53,907 bases of DNA. Source: a virus. Of the stretch, positions 34,482-42,590 are shown one piece after another (the first letter of the stretch is position 1; every line of letters begins with the position of its first letter). The position numbers were made by a program, and so were the translations under genes. Where the stretch lies: positions 1 through 53,907 of the IMG/VR virus record IMGVR_UViG_3300032308_001079; one strand, given 5' to 3'. Under the pieces are notes generated by a model, which worked only from the letters and a program-made list of their open reading frames with translations, ran no database searches and was not told where the DNA came from.

Positions 34482-34681
34482 TGAATGATGGCGACGGTAT
34501 GTTGACGATGGAGTTACAAGCAGGATTAATTGCTTCTAACGCCACTATGTATAATGGCTCATCACCTTGTCCGACTTGCGGTGTCGTTATGAATCCTGTT
34601 GAATTTCTATCTAATAGAGGACACTGCTTGTCTTGCACAACAGCAAAAAACGCTAAAAGAATAAAGGAAAAAATGTCATGA
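34481..34681 (+). CDS. Small zinc-ribbon protein
   Basis: 66 residues; CPTCGVVMNPVEFLSNRGHC then LSC forms a zinc ribbon. The C terminus is basic (KNAKRIKEKMS). One-base overlap with the preceding stop and ATGATG overlap to the next gene indicate coupled translation. Confidence 0.5.
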   Translation: MNDGDGMLTMELQAGLIASNATMYNGSSPCPTCGVVMNPVEFLSNRGHCLSCTTAKNAKRIKEKMS

Positions 34682-34872
34682 TGTTTAACGACCGCAGAAA
34701 GACCCGCATTCAGAGTGCTAAAGAGCGCCAAAGGGTGCATAATTTAGTCAGAGATACAGGTGGATTAATATCTTCTTCAACAGGAGAGTATCCTGCATCT
34801 CGCAAAGAACAGTATGCTCAATCAACTCAAGCGGTGGAAGCCGTTATTGAGGCAAATAGGAAGAAGAAATAA
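34678..34872 (+). CDS. Unknown small basic protein
   Basis: 64 residues, basic and helix-prone (RRKTRIQSAKERQRVHNLVR, AVEAVIEANRKKK). It may bind nucleic acid; no family is recognised. One-base overlap to the next gene. Confidence 0.4.
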   Translation: MMFNDRRKTRIQSAKERQRVHNLVRDTGGLISSSTGEYPASRKEQYAQSTQAVEAVIEANRKKK

Positions 34873-35072
34873 TGGCCGTTAATTCATCTCGCTCAATGAA
34901 CAAGTCACTTGATGATGGTGCAACAGATGGAAAGTATCGCAAGGTACGTCCTGATACTGAAGTAGGTCCAGAGTCATCTGGTACTGAAGCCAATCGTCAA
35001 TCACTTCATCCATTTTATGGTTATGGTTTTGCAACCTCTGAGTACCCAGCAAAGGTAAACCCAGGTAAGTAA
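34872..35072 (+). CDS. Unknown small polar protein
   Basis: 66 residues, polar and disordered (SRSMNKSLDDGATDGKYRKV), with an HPFYGYGFATSEYP end that resembles the DPFYGYQ segment of the protein at 34081. No domain recognised. Directly abuts the next gene. Confidence 0.4.
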   Translation: MAVNSSRSMNKSLDDGATDGKYRKVRPDTEVGPESSGTEANRQSLHPFYGYGFATSEYPAKVNPGK

Positions 35073-35321
35073 ATGTATAATCTTCAGCCAAAACAATTCA
35101 CTCACACAGTTGAACAAAAAGATGGTGGTTGGTCTGGCTCTGTAACTCCTTTTGCAGCAACAAGTGCAGCACACGCTAAAGCAATGATTGAAAAAAGTGG
35201 GACTCATAAAGTTACTACAGGTTCAACGGAAGCAACAAGAGCCAGTGTAGCGGGTAAAGGTAGAGCAGGTAGAATGTTGCAAGGAATGCAAAAAACTCAA
35301 CGTCAATCTTTTAGAGATTAA
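35073..35321 (+). CDS. Unknown small protein
   Basis: 82 residues. FTHTVEQKDGGWSGSVTPFA then AATSAAHAKAMIEKSGTHKV suggests a small beta-hairpin plus helix; the C terminus is Arg-rich (GKGRAGRMLQGMQKTQRQSF). Function unknown. Confidence 0.4.
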   Translation: MYNLQPKQFTHTVEQKDGGWSGSVTPFAATSAAHAKAMIEKSGTHKVTTGSTEATRASVAGKGRAGRMLQGMQKTQRQSFRD

Positions 35322-35330
35322 GGATTAATT

Positions 35331-35612
35331 ATGGGAAGTATGCATGCAGCAGAATATGCCTCAATGAAAGGCAAGAATAAAGATATGGGATTGCTTGCAC
35401 ATTTGCAAGGAAACCATTATCCACCAGTTCCAGCATCAATGCTTGGACCATCAAAACGTGCTATCTCTGCAGTAAACAAAGGCAAGAATAATTCAAATAT
35501 TAAACTTCCAGAAGGTATTCTGTATAAAGGCAAGAAAGCAGCACCCGCATCTGCAATTGTTGAAGCACATCACCTACATGCGTGGTTAAACACAGATCAG
35601 TTTCAGGATTAA
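35331..35612 (+). CDS. Unknown small basic protein
   Basis: 93 residues with repeated GKGKNN/KGKK-like basic patches (SMKGKNKDMG, VNKGKNNSNI, YKGKKAAPAS) and a His-rich end (VEAHHLHAWL). No family recognised. Confidence 0.4.
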   Translation: MGSMHAAEYASMKGKNKDMGLLAHLQGNHYPPVPASMLGPSKRAISAVNKGKNNSNIKLPEGILYKGKKAAPASAIVEAHHLHAWLNTDQFQD

Positions 35613-35614
35613 TT

Positions 35615-35965
35615 ATGGCAAGAGTAGCAAAAACAAATTTAGCAAAGGCTCCTGATTTTATTTCAAGCAAAGAACCTTTTCAAGCATCAGCACTATCTGG
35701 TGTAGAAGGTACCACTGGCCCTGGCTATATGTCAGATGATGAAACTCGTGAATACCGCAAATCAAATCCAACATATACAGTACGTTCTTACGGAACACCT
35801 ATTGCATGGCACGGAGATGCGGGTTGGCAACAATCTACAACAAAATATTCTCGAACTACTTCCAAACATCAAACCATCGTTAAACGTGCATTGAACACCC
35901 ACTTCCAAAGCGGACACGATAACGCAAAGAACCCAGACTACGGCCTACCTCTTGGCGAGAAGTAA
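35615..35965 (+). CDS. Unknown protein
   Basis: 116 residues from ATG 35615, just after the preceding stop. Polar with an RSYGTPIAWHGDAGWQQSTT segment and a basic C-terminal helix (KHQTIVKRALNTHFQSGHDN). No family recognised. Confidence 0.4.
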   Translation: MARVAKTNLAKAPDFISSKEPFQASALSGVEGTTGPGYMSDDETREYRKSNPTYTVRSYGTPIAWHGDAGWQQSTTKYSRTTSKHQTIVKRALNTHFQSGHDNAKNPDYGLPLGEK

Positions 35966-36128
35966 GAGTGGTGGGGGTCGTAATGACGCCCGTAAGTGTG
36001 GTAAAGCAAGTAAGAAACGCCCAAAGTCAAATGTAAACAAGGGTAAATCTTGTTGTGGATATTCAATTAAAAGAACAGATAGGTTAGACCACAATCAAGG
36101 TCATCGTAAAATAGCCTTAGCCGCTTAA
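35952..36128 (+). CDS. Small highly basic cysteine-containing protein
   Basis: 58 residues from TTG 35952, overlapping the previous gene by 14 bases; it fills a gap otherwise without a gene. ARSKSGGGRNDARKCGKASK, KRPKSNVNKGKSCCGYSIKR: very rich in Lys, Arg, Ser and Gly with one CC pair. The composition resembles a DNA-condensing or RNA-binding peptide. The TTG start and lack of a strong ribosome-binding site lower confidence. Confidence 0.4.
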   Translation: MARSKSGGGRNDARKCGKASKKRPKSNVNKGKSCCGYSIKRTDRLDHNQGHRKIALAA

Positions 36129-36164
36129 ATAGTATAGGATAAACGGACTACCACAAGGAGCACT

Positions 36165-36710
36165 ATGAGTAATGTACCAATTCTTGGACAGAAAAAACAA
36201 GATAATGAACCACAGTTTAGGTTGTTGTACTGTCTTGTCTGTCAAACATTAGAAGAGTTACCACCTTATGATGGTGCGCCTGAGCAAGATCACCTATTAG
36301 AAATTGCCTGTGAACAGCATGTCTTTCCCTCTGGAGAACCGCATAAAGGAAAACTATTTGTATTGCCATTAAAAGCATGGGCTAAGACAGAGTCAAAAAA
36401 AGAAATTATTAGACAAATAAAAGGCGGAGGTTCTGCTGGTATTGCAGAGGTGGATGATACTTTCTACGAATCACGATCTACCTTTATGGAAGATGCAATG
36501 ACTTGCTATAGGCAACACAACAAACCGAAGGATGGCTGTTCAGATTGGCATATTAAAGACAAGATGTTGGTGCCGAAAACAATAAAGGAACGCAGAGCAG
36601 AGGGTATGGAGAAGTATGAAGAATCCGCAGGTCCAAAAACTTATTTGTGCGACTTTTGTCCTGTAGCAATATCCGTAGCACAACGAAAAAGAAAGTTGAT
36701 GGGAATATAA
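36165..36710 (+). CDS. Unknown cysteine-rich protein
   Basis: 181 residues after AAGGAGCACT. YCLVCQTLEELPPYDGAPEQ near the start, CSDWHIKDKM in the middle and LCDFCPVAISVAQRK near the end give several possible zinc ligands. No family recognised. A gap of 36 bases with a TATAGGAT-like element precedes it, so a promoter may lie there. Confidence 0.5.
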   Translation: MSNVPILGQKKQDNEPQFRLLYCLVCQTLEELPPYDGAPEQDHLLEIACEQHVFPSGEPHKGKLFVLPLKAWAKTESKKEIIRQIKGGGSAGIAEVDDTFYESRSTFMEDAMTCYRQHNKPKDGCSDWHIKDKMLVPKTIKERRAEGMEKYEESAGPKTYLCDFCPVAISVAQRKRKLMGI

Positions 36711-36712
36711 TA

Positions 36713-37003
36713 ATGTCTGATAATGAGATGATCCAAGCAGCCTATACTGTAGGTATTAGATTAGATGGAACTGTGTTTACCGAGGTGCTTGAACCTAGCG
36801 AAGTAATTCAAAGAAGAGCAACTACTTTTGATATATATCAAACAAGCAGAGAGTTAGTCTCCGATATTGAAAGCCAATTACTTGCAGATCGAGTTGCACG
36901 TACTGTATTGGCAAGTCTGCAACCAAAGGACAATGTTGCAGAATTCAAGGAAAAATTGATAAATGCACTAAGTGATAGAGGCATAGACACCCCACAAGCC
37001 TAA
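36713..37003 (+). CDS. Unknown helical protein
   Basis: 96 residues from ATG 36713. Acidic, mainly helical (SRELVSDIESQLLADRVART, DNVAEFKEKLINALSDRGID). No family recognised. It starts three bases after the previous stop. Confidence 0.45.
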   Translation: MSDNEMIQAAYTVGIRLDGTVFTEVLEPSEVIQRRATTFDIYQTSRELVSDIESQLLADRVARTVLASLQPKDNVAEFKEKLINALSDRGIDTPQA

Positions 37004-37016
37004 AGAGCCATAGACT

Positions 37017-37952
37017 ATGTCTATGAGTGATTTAACTGGCTTTGTAAGTCCTGTTCAATTACAGGCTGCCCCTACTTCTTATTTTTCTGATCCTGAAGAA
37101 GAGTTAGACCCGCAGTTATTTGTAAACACAACTTTAAAGGGTTGGGTTCGTAACGGTATTCTTCAAAAATTGTATGGATTTTTAGATGACGCTTATCGCC
37201 ATGCAGATTTGTGGACAAGAGTTTGGATTGCAGGTTCAGCGGTATCTTTCCAATGGTCAGCAGATCGTGAACCAGGAGATTTAGATATCCTCATTGGGGT
37301 TGATTATTTTTCATTTAGAAAAGCCCATCCAGAGTATATGGGATTATCAGATATTGAGATTAGCAAAATGTTAAATGAAGATTTTAGAGAAAACCTACAG
37401 CCTGAAATGACTAACTGGAATGGATTTGAAGTAACTTTTTACGTTAATCCTGGAGCCACAGATATTAGAACAATTAATCCTTATGCTGCATACGACCTTA
37501 ACCACAATGAGTGGACAGTGTTTCCTAAGCAACAGGGTGCTACACAAAATTTAGCGTGGGAATCAGCCATTCAAAAAGATACTTCCAAAGCCTCAGAAAT
37601 TGTTATGCGTTATTCAAAGTATTTAACAGATTTACAAAATGCAAAAAACCCAGCATCTCGTCGTAACGCTGAGTTTGGTTTACAAACCGCTTTAATGCAA
37701 GGTTCGGCTCTTTTTGAAGATATCCACCATTCTCGTCGATACGCTTTTAGACCAGATGGTAAAGGTTATGAAGATTTTTATAATTATAGATGGCAGGCTG
37801 GTAAGAAATATGGAACAGTTCCTGCACTAAAACAACTGTCTGAGTACTGGTCAGCATACAAAGCAAAACAAGCAGATGAAACTTATGGTATTGATTTACC
37901 AGATACTCAGACCCTAATTCGTAGAGCGGCGACATACCGAGCAAAAGGATAA
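37017..37952 (+). CDS. Nucleotidyltransferase-fold protein
   Basis: 311 residues. WIAGSAVSFQWSADREPGDL then DILIGVDYFSF (about residues 68-95) follows the GS...DxD pattern of the polymerase-beta-type nucleotidyltransferase superfamily (G-S-A, then D-L-D), and FEVTFYVN may supply the third acidic strand. The rest is unrecognised. Members include CCA-adding enzymes, antitoxin-type transferases and tRNA modifiers. The next gene is a HAD-like protein translated directly after it. Confidence 0.55.
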   Translation: MSMSDLTGFVSPVQLQAAPTSYFSDPEEELDPQLFVNTTLKGWVRNGILQKLYGFLDDAYRHADLWTRVWIAGSAVSFQWSADREPGDLDILIGVDYFSFRKAHPEYMGLSDIEISKMLNEDFRENLQPEMTNWNGFEVTFYVNPGATDIRTINPYAAYDLNHNEWTVFPKQQGATQNLAWESAIQKDTSKASEIVMRYSKYLTDLQNAKNPASRRNAEFGLQTALMQGSALFEDIHHSRRYAFRPDGKGYEDFYNYRWQAGKKYGTVPALKQLSEYWSAYKAKQADETYGIDLPDTQTLIRRAATYRAKG

Positions 37953-37955
37953 CTA

Positions 37956-38444
37956 ATTAATATATTACTATCACTAGACGGCGTACTTAGTTCGGACACA
38001 GGAGAACCAATCCGAGCAGGAGTAATGCTTTACTATGCATTAAACATCAATAATCGTGTAGCCATTATGACCTCTAGAAAAACAGAGGACGCAGAACATT
38101 GGCTTAATTCTCACGGAATTATTAATTATGATGATTTAATTGACCGTTCTTTTTATTTAGAAGGCGAAGACTTAAAAAAGAGACAATTTGTTATGAGTCG
38201 TTCTCGTGCTCCAATAGAGATGTATGTTGATTCTGACCCGTCTATGTGTGCTTGGGTTTTTGAAGAACAAGGTATTCCAGCCATCATGTTTATGAATCCA
38301 GGATATTTGGCTGTAGAAAGACGACCTGATGCACCTAAAAAAGTTCGTACTTGGAATCAAATAGAGGAGTCTATTAATCGAGTAAATGTTGCTCGTTCAA
38401 AGGATGCGGCCAATCCAAAAGAACTAGAGTTTTGGGATGACTAA
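37956..38444 (+). CDS. HAD-like protein with missing nucleophile, apparent ATT start
   Basis: 162 residues from ATT 37956: NILLSLDGVLSSDTGEPIRA, then NRVAIMTSRKTEDAEHWLNS, and MYVDSDPSMCAWVFEEQGIP. This is the HAD order: motif I (hhhhDxDG), motif II (hhTSR), motif IV (DxxP-type). In motif I the first Asp, the nucleophile, is Ser (LLSLDGVL), so phosphatase activity is probably lost. Conserved motif I lies upstream of the first ATG (38025), so the start must be before it; AAAGGA is 8-13 bases before ATT, and no NTG exists in frame back to the preceding stop. Confidence 0.6.
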   Translation: MNILLSLDGVLSSDTGEPIRAGVMLYYALNINNRVAIMTSRKTEDAEHWLNSHGIINYDDLIDRSFYLEGEDLKKRQFVMSRSRAPIEMYVDSDPSMCAWVFEEQGIPAIMFMNPGYLAVERRPDAPKKVRTWNQIEESINRVNVARSKDAANPKELEFWDD

Positions 38445-39942
38445 ATTAATTTTTTCAGGAACTGAAGTTGGTTCAAACCGTACCTTGTTAGAAGGTCAGA
38501 AAGTTGAGTCAATGGGACTCAACTATTGGGGTCTTAGAAAACGTGGTTTACCAAAAACTAAACTTTGGCTTATTAGCGAACATTTTACTCCAGAGACTAA
38601 AGTTTATATAGAATCTGGGGCAGCACAAGCGGACAAAGCAGGTCTATCTAAAGAAGAATTATTAGAGATAGCCGCAGACTATCAAGAGTTTTTAGTCAAT
38701 AACGCTGATAGAGCAGAGGCTTTTCAAGAATTTGATTCACTTACTTTAGGATTAGATTGGGTAGAAAAACAACGTCCATTTTTTAGTAATGATCCAAAAC
38801 TATGGGTAGTATGGCATGAGGAATATGGGTTGTTAAATCTTAAGGATATCTCTGAAAAATACAAAAACGTAGTAGTGCCTTATGCTGAAATTGAATCAGT
38901 AACTAACTTAGCAGCAGTTACACGGAGTTACTCTAAACAATTTAATACTGTCTATCACGCCCTTGGATGTGCTAAACCAGATAACTTAAGACAGATACCA
39001 TTTGCTACAGCCAGCACATTGTCTTGGTTATCACCTATGCGAAGAGGTGAAACTATTATTTGGGATGGAACTAAATTAGTTCGTTATCCAAAGAGAATGA
39101 AAGATCAAGCACGACCACGATACAAGCCCATTGTAGAGAAGGCTGGACTAGACTATTTGGAGTTTGTCCAGGATGGTACCCTTGAAGCAACTAGAGTTGC
39201 GGTATGGTCTTACAAACGATTAGAGGAGTCTATGGATAAGAAAAGCCCAAATTTTCACATCATCAATGGTGGTAAAGAGGAGAAAGTATCTGATAATAGC
39301 GATGAGTTGTTAACAGGTTTAATGGGATTTGAATTACCCTCTTCTGATAACAGTGAGGTTGAAGTGCGGAAAAATTCTGCAAATGAAGTGATACAAAGAG
39401 ACCCTTTAGAGGTTCAAAACTTGCCTGTCTTTGGATATAAAATGAAGACAATAGTTGAAACTGATGAAGAGGGAAAAGATGTTCTTAAAGATGTCCCAAT
39501 TATTAATAATCAACATTCGTCACTTCGTCAGTGCAATACCTGCTTTGTTGCTTCAAACTGTCCTGCTTTCAAGCCTGACAACAGTTGTGCTTTCAACCTT
39601 CCTGTTGAAGTAAAGACTAAAGATCAACTTAAGGCTTTATTGAACGCAATTATTGAAATGCAAGGCCAGAGAGTGGCTTTTATGCGTTTTGCAGAAGAGA
39701 TGAATGGCGGATATGCTGATCCAAATGTATCTCAAGAAATTGATCGGCTGTTTAAACTTGTTGGTAATTTAAAAGAGTTAGAAGAAAACAGAGAGTTCGT
39801 TCGCATTACCGCAGAGCGTCAAAGTTCTGGTGGCGTTCTTTCTGCAATATTTGGTGATAGAGCACAGGCTCTTCGAGAGTTACCTGATGCTTTAAAAGAA
39901 GATACTGTAACAAAAATTATTCAACAATCAATAGAAGATTAG
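38437..39942 (+). CDS. TIM-barrel protein, TGT/DpdA-like candidate, with C-terminal Cys cluster
   Basis: 501 residues. VYIESGAAQADKAGLSKEEL, AADYQEFLVNNADRAEAFQE, FDSL..., PKLWVVWHEEYGLLNL, then TVYHALGCAKPDNLRQIPFA followed by TASTLSWLSPMRRGE. The order S-G-A, W-H-E, H-A-L-G and (D)S-x-S-W is that of tRNA-guanine-transglycosylase-like TIM barrels, including phage DNA-modifying DpdA proteins. The C-terminal part has CNTCFVASNCPAFKPDNSC. This is recognition by pattern only. No queuosine-precursor genes are seen in the window, so substrate and activity are open. Confidence 0.35.
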   Translation: MTKLIFSGTEVGSNRTLLEGQKVESMGLNYWGLRKRGLPKTKLWLISEHFTPETKVYIESGAAQADKAGLSKEELLEIAADYQEFLVNNADRAEAFQEFDSLTLGLDWVEKQRPFFSNDPKLWVVWHEEYGLLNLKDISEKYKNVVVPYAEIESVTNLAAVTRSYSKQFNTVYHALGCAKPDNLRQIPFATASTLSWLSPMRRGETIIWDGTKLVRYPKRMKDQARPRYKPIVEKAGLDYLEFVQDGTLEATRVAVWSYKRLEESMDKKSPNFHIINGGKEEKVSDNSDELLTGLMGFELPSSDNSEVEVRKNSANEVIQRDPLEVQNLPVFGYKMKTIVETDEEGKDVLKDVPIINNQHSSLRQCNTCFVASNCPAFKPDNSCAFNLPVEVKTKDQLKALLNAIIEMQGQRVAFMRFAEEMNGGYADPNVSQEIDRLFKLVGNLKELEENREFVRITAERQSSGGVLSAIFGDRAQALRELPDALKEDTVTKIIQQSIED

Positions 39943-40120
39943 TTATCTGATAACAGTAAGTGGAGAGTAGTGGAACACAGTGGAGGGGACTTTACCCTTT
40001 TGTCTAAGGCATAAGTACTCTACCAAGTTAACAAGTGTGTGATAGGTTAAGAACCGTCACAATACGCATTCCCATCGAGGGGTATTTGCATCCAAACAGA
40101 AATAGTGGGGGTTTACCGAT
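39943..40120 (+). promoter_or_regulatory. Leader region of the ribonucleotide reductase gene
   Basis: 178 non-coding bases. AGAGTA (39964-39969) can pair with TACTCT (40016-40021); inside is GGGG-ACTTTA-CCC. A second hairpin pairs ATAC with GTAT and CCC with GGG around 40054-40077. It contains GTGGAACAC at 39970, a copy of a repeat seen in the right-hand control regions. I see no conserved B12 box, although such leaders often carry a cobalamin riboswitch. Confidence 0.4.
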
Positions 40121-42154
40121 ATGTTTTCTTTTAAGTTAGCCGAAGAGTTTGTTACACCATATAAGAGTTTAAAGGCTCCCTTCGGATATCAAGATGCCGC
40201 TGGTAATTCCGTTGGTGAAATAACTTTTCTTAGGACCTATTCACGACTTAAAGCAGATGGTACTAAAGAAACTTGGGTTGACGTTTGTGAGAGAGTAATC
40301 AACGGTATGTATTCTTTACAAAAAGACCACGCTAAAACAAACCGCTTACCTTGGTCAGATGCTAAAGCAGCCGCCTCAGCCAAAGAGGCTTTCGACCGTT
40401 TGTGGAACTTAAAGTGGACACCACCAGGTAGGGGTCTTTGGGTTATGGGTACTCCGCTTGTAAATGAAAAACGTAACTCAGCAGCCTTACAAAACTGTGC
40501 GTTTGTATCGACTGGCTCAATGACTAAGACCGATCCAGCAAAGCCTTTTGCGTTTTTAATGGAGGCTAGTATGCTTGGTGTTGGAGTTGGTTTCGACGAT
40601 AAGGGTGCCGACAAAGACTTTACGATTTACAAACCGCAAGAGGGGGAAATATATGTCATTCCAGATACCAGAGAAGGCTGGGTCGAGTCAACGGCCACGC
40701 TTATTAACTCTTACCTACGATCAGACTCAAAACGTCCTAGGTTCGATTATGCAGAAATTCGCAAGGCAGGCGAACCCATCAAGACATTTGGTGGAACAGC
40801 AGCAGGTCCAGAACCGCTCATTAAGTTACATAATTACATCGATGGAATCTTCAAAGAACGTGCTGGTGAGAAACTTACCCGCATTGATATTGCTGATATT
40901 GGGAACCTTATTGGGGTTTGTGTTGTATCTGGTAATGTTCGGCGGTCTGCTGAGTTACTTATTGGCAGAATTGATGATGAAGATTTTTTAAATTTAAAGA
41001 ACGCAGAAAAATTTCCAGAAAGAAACTCTTACGACCCAAGTAAACCAGGTTGGGCTTGGATGTCTAACAACTCTGTATCAGTAAATGTTGGGGACAATTT
41101 AGATAACATTATTGATGGAATTGCTCGTAATGGAGAGCCTGGAGTTGTCTGGATGGATATCTCAAAACAATACGGTCGTCTCATTGATCCAATTAATAAT
41201 AAGGATTGGCGCATTGCAGGATATAACCCTTGTGCAGAACAATCTCTCGAATCTTTTGAATGCTGTACCTTAGTAGAGACCTATCTAAACCGCCACGACG
41301 ATATGGAGGACTTTAAAAGAACTCTAAAATTTGCTTATCTATACGCTAAGACGGTTACCCTTATCCCTACACACTGGGAAGAAACAAACGCTATTATGCA
41401 AAGAAATCGGCGCATTGGAACTTCTGTTTCAGGAGTGGCTAACTTTGCAGATAGAAAAGGATTACCAATACTCCGTCAGTGGATGGATGAAGGATATAAA
41501 GTAATCAAAACCTACGACACCACCTACTCTGAGTGGCTTGGTATTCGTGAGTCAATCAAGATGACTACCGTAAAGCCAAGTGGAACAGTTAGCATCTTGG
41601 CAGGTGAATCACCTGGCGTTCATTGGACTGTAGGCGGAGAGTACTTTAATCGTGCTATTCGGTTTGCAAACTCTGATCCAATGTTGCCTTTGTTTAAGAT
41701 GGCTAACTACAGAGTAGAACCAGCAAGTGAATCTCCCAATACTACTTCTGTTGTATTTTTCCCAATCAAATCTAATGCTAGACGTTCTGAAAAAGACGTA
41801 AGCATTTACGAAAAGATGGCTCTTGCTGCAACTGCACAAAGGTATTGGTCAGACAACTCTGTAAGTGTGACTATTAGTTTTAATCCTGAGACCGAAGCCT
41901 CGGCTATTGGTACGGCTTTGCATATGTATGATGGTCAACTTAAAACCGTATCCTTCTTACCTTCTGGTAATGCTACCTATCCTCAAATGCCTTACACTCA
42001 AATCACTGCTGAAGAATATGAATCAGAAGGAACTATGAAATTATTTCCAATTGATTTGTCAGGAGTTTATGCTGGTATGGCTGCTGATGCTATTGGTGAG
42101 GCTTACTGTACAACCGATGCCTGCGAAGTTAGGCTAATTAAAGATAATCAATAG
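40121..42154 (+). CDS. nrdJ: Adenosylcobalamin-dependent ribonucleoside-triphosphate reductase (class II, monomeric)
   Basis: 677 residues. PPGRGLWVMGTPLVNEKRNS, QNCAFVSTGSM, VSGNVRRSAELLIG, GYNPCAEQSLESFECCTLVE (N-P-C-x-E-Q with radical Cys and Glu), RRIGTSVSGVANF and TVKPSGTVSILAGESPGVHW are hallmarks of RTPR. The length fits the monomeric class II enzymes. It makes dNTPs from NTPs without oxygen but needs B12, which the host must supply or make; a MoxR/CobT-like pair lies on the other strand. Last gene of the rightward block. Confidence 0.85.
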   Translation: MFSFKLAEEFVTPYKSLKAPFGYQDAAGNSVGEITFLRTYSRLKADGTKETWVDVCERVINGMYSLQKDHAKTNRLPWSDAKAAASAKEAFDRLWNLKWTPPGRGLWVMGTPLVNEKRNSAALQNCAFVSTGSMTKTDPAKPFAFLMEASMLGVGVGFDDKGADKDFTIYKPQEGEIYVIPDTREGWVESTATLINSYLRSDSKRPRFDYAEIRKAGEPIKTFGGTAAGPEPLIKLHNYIDGIFKERAGEKLTRIDIADIGNLIGVCVVSGNVRRSAELLIGRIDDEDFLNLKNAEKFPERNSYDPSKPGWAWMSNNSVSVNVGDNLDNIIDGIARNGEPGVVWMDISKQYGRLIDPINNKDWRIAGYNPCAEQSLESFECCTLVETYLNRHDDMEDFKRTLKFAYLYAKTVTLIPTHWEETNAIMQRNRRIGTSVSGVANFADRKGLPILRQWMDEGYKVIKTYDTTYSEWLGIRESIKMTTVKPSGTVSILAGESPGVHWTVGGEYFNRAIRFANSDPMLPLFKMANYRVEPASESPNTTSVVFFPIKSNARRSEKDVSIYEKMALAATAQRYWSDNSVSVTISFNPETEASAIGTALHMYDGQLKTVSFLPSGNATYPQMPYTQITAEEYESEGTMKLFPIDLSGVYAGMAADAIGEAYCTTDACEVRLIKDNQ

Positions 42155-42220
42155 CCTTCTGCTATTGCTTTGCCTTTTGCTTATGCTTTGCTCTGCTTTG
42201 CTGTTGCTTTGCAATATGCT
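42155..42220. repeat. Period-6 GCTNNT repeat, copy downstream of nrdJ
   Basis: Strand-biased low-complexity DNA with GCT every six bases (CTTCTGCTATTGCTTTGCC and similar) between the stop of the reductase and the end of the converging minus-strand gene. The same kind of repeat occurs at 42588-42658, 43167-43236 and 43521-43640 and nowhere else in the window. Confidence 0.7.
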
Positions 42221-42507
42221 GTCTTGTGAATTTCTACTTTATCTTCAATATTTAATAAAGGTCTAATATTTACATTATTTTTAAGAACTACCTTTGTTAT
42301 GGCTCCTTCACAAACAGAGCAAACTAATACTAAACACTCTGTTGTTGTGTAATCTTTTCTCCAACCTAAATGAATTAATTTATCCCAAAACAATTTTTCG
42401 GTGTAAGGCAGATCAGGTTCTTTGTAATGTTTATATTGTTCTTGCTTATGCTGTATGTATTGCTTATCTAATTCTATATAACGATCTACGAAAGAGTGTT
42501 CTCCCAT
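42181..42507 (-). CDS. Unknown protein
   Basis: 108 residues. A Lys/Tyr/Gln-rich N-terminal helix (YIELDKQYIQHKQEQYKHYK), then FWDKLIHLGWRKDYTTTECL and VLVCSVCEGAITKVV with one CxxC. The last residues (KATAKQSKA) are encoded by the period-6 repeat. It converges with the reductase gene. Confidence 0.5.
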   Translation of the reverse strand: MGEHSFVDRYIELDKQYIQHKQEQYKHYKEPDLPYTEKLFWDKLIHLGWRKDYTTTECLVLVCSVCEGAITKVVLKNNVNIRPLLNIEDKVEIHKTAYCKATAKQSKA

Positions 42508-42526
42508 GATTGCTCCTAACTAACTG

Positions 42527-42558
42527 ACTAACTTCTCCTGGCTGCCAGGTAAGTTAGT
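42527..42558 (-). promoter_or_regulatory. Hairpin of AAGTTAGT palindrome with CCTGG inner stem
   Basis: ACTAACTT (42527-42534) pairs with AAGTTAGT (42551-42558) and CCTGG (42537-42541) with CCAGG (42545-42549). It lies just upstream of the minus-strand gene starting at 42507, in its 5' leader or promoter. The outer arms belong to the dispersed AAGTTAGTT family. Confidence 0.5.
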
Positions 42559-42566
42559 TTTAAGAT

Positions 42567-42590
42567 AGCCCCACCATCTCTGATGGGGCT
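42567..42590 (-). terminator. Putative terminator hairpin after the transglycosylase gene
   Basis: AGCCCC (42567-42572) pairs with GGGGCT (42585-42590), extended inside by CATC/GATG. Read leftward it follows the end of the gene at 42646. The following bases (ATCTTAAAAC) are not a strong T-run, so termination may be weak. Confidence 0.45.
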
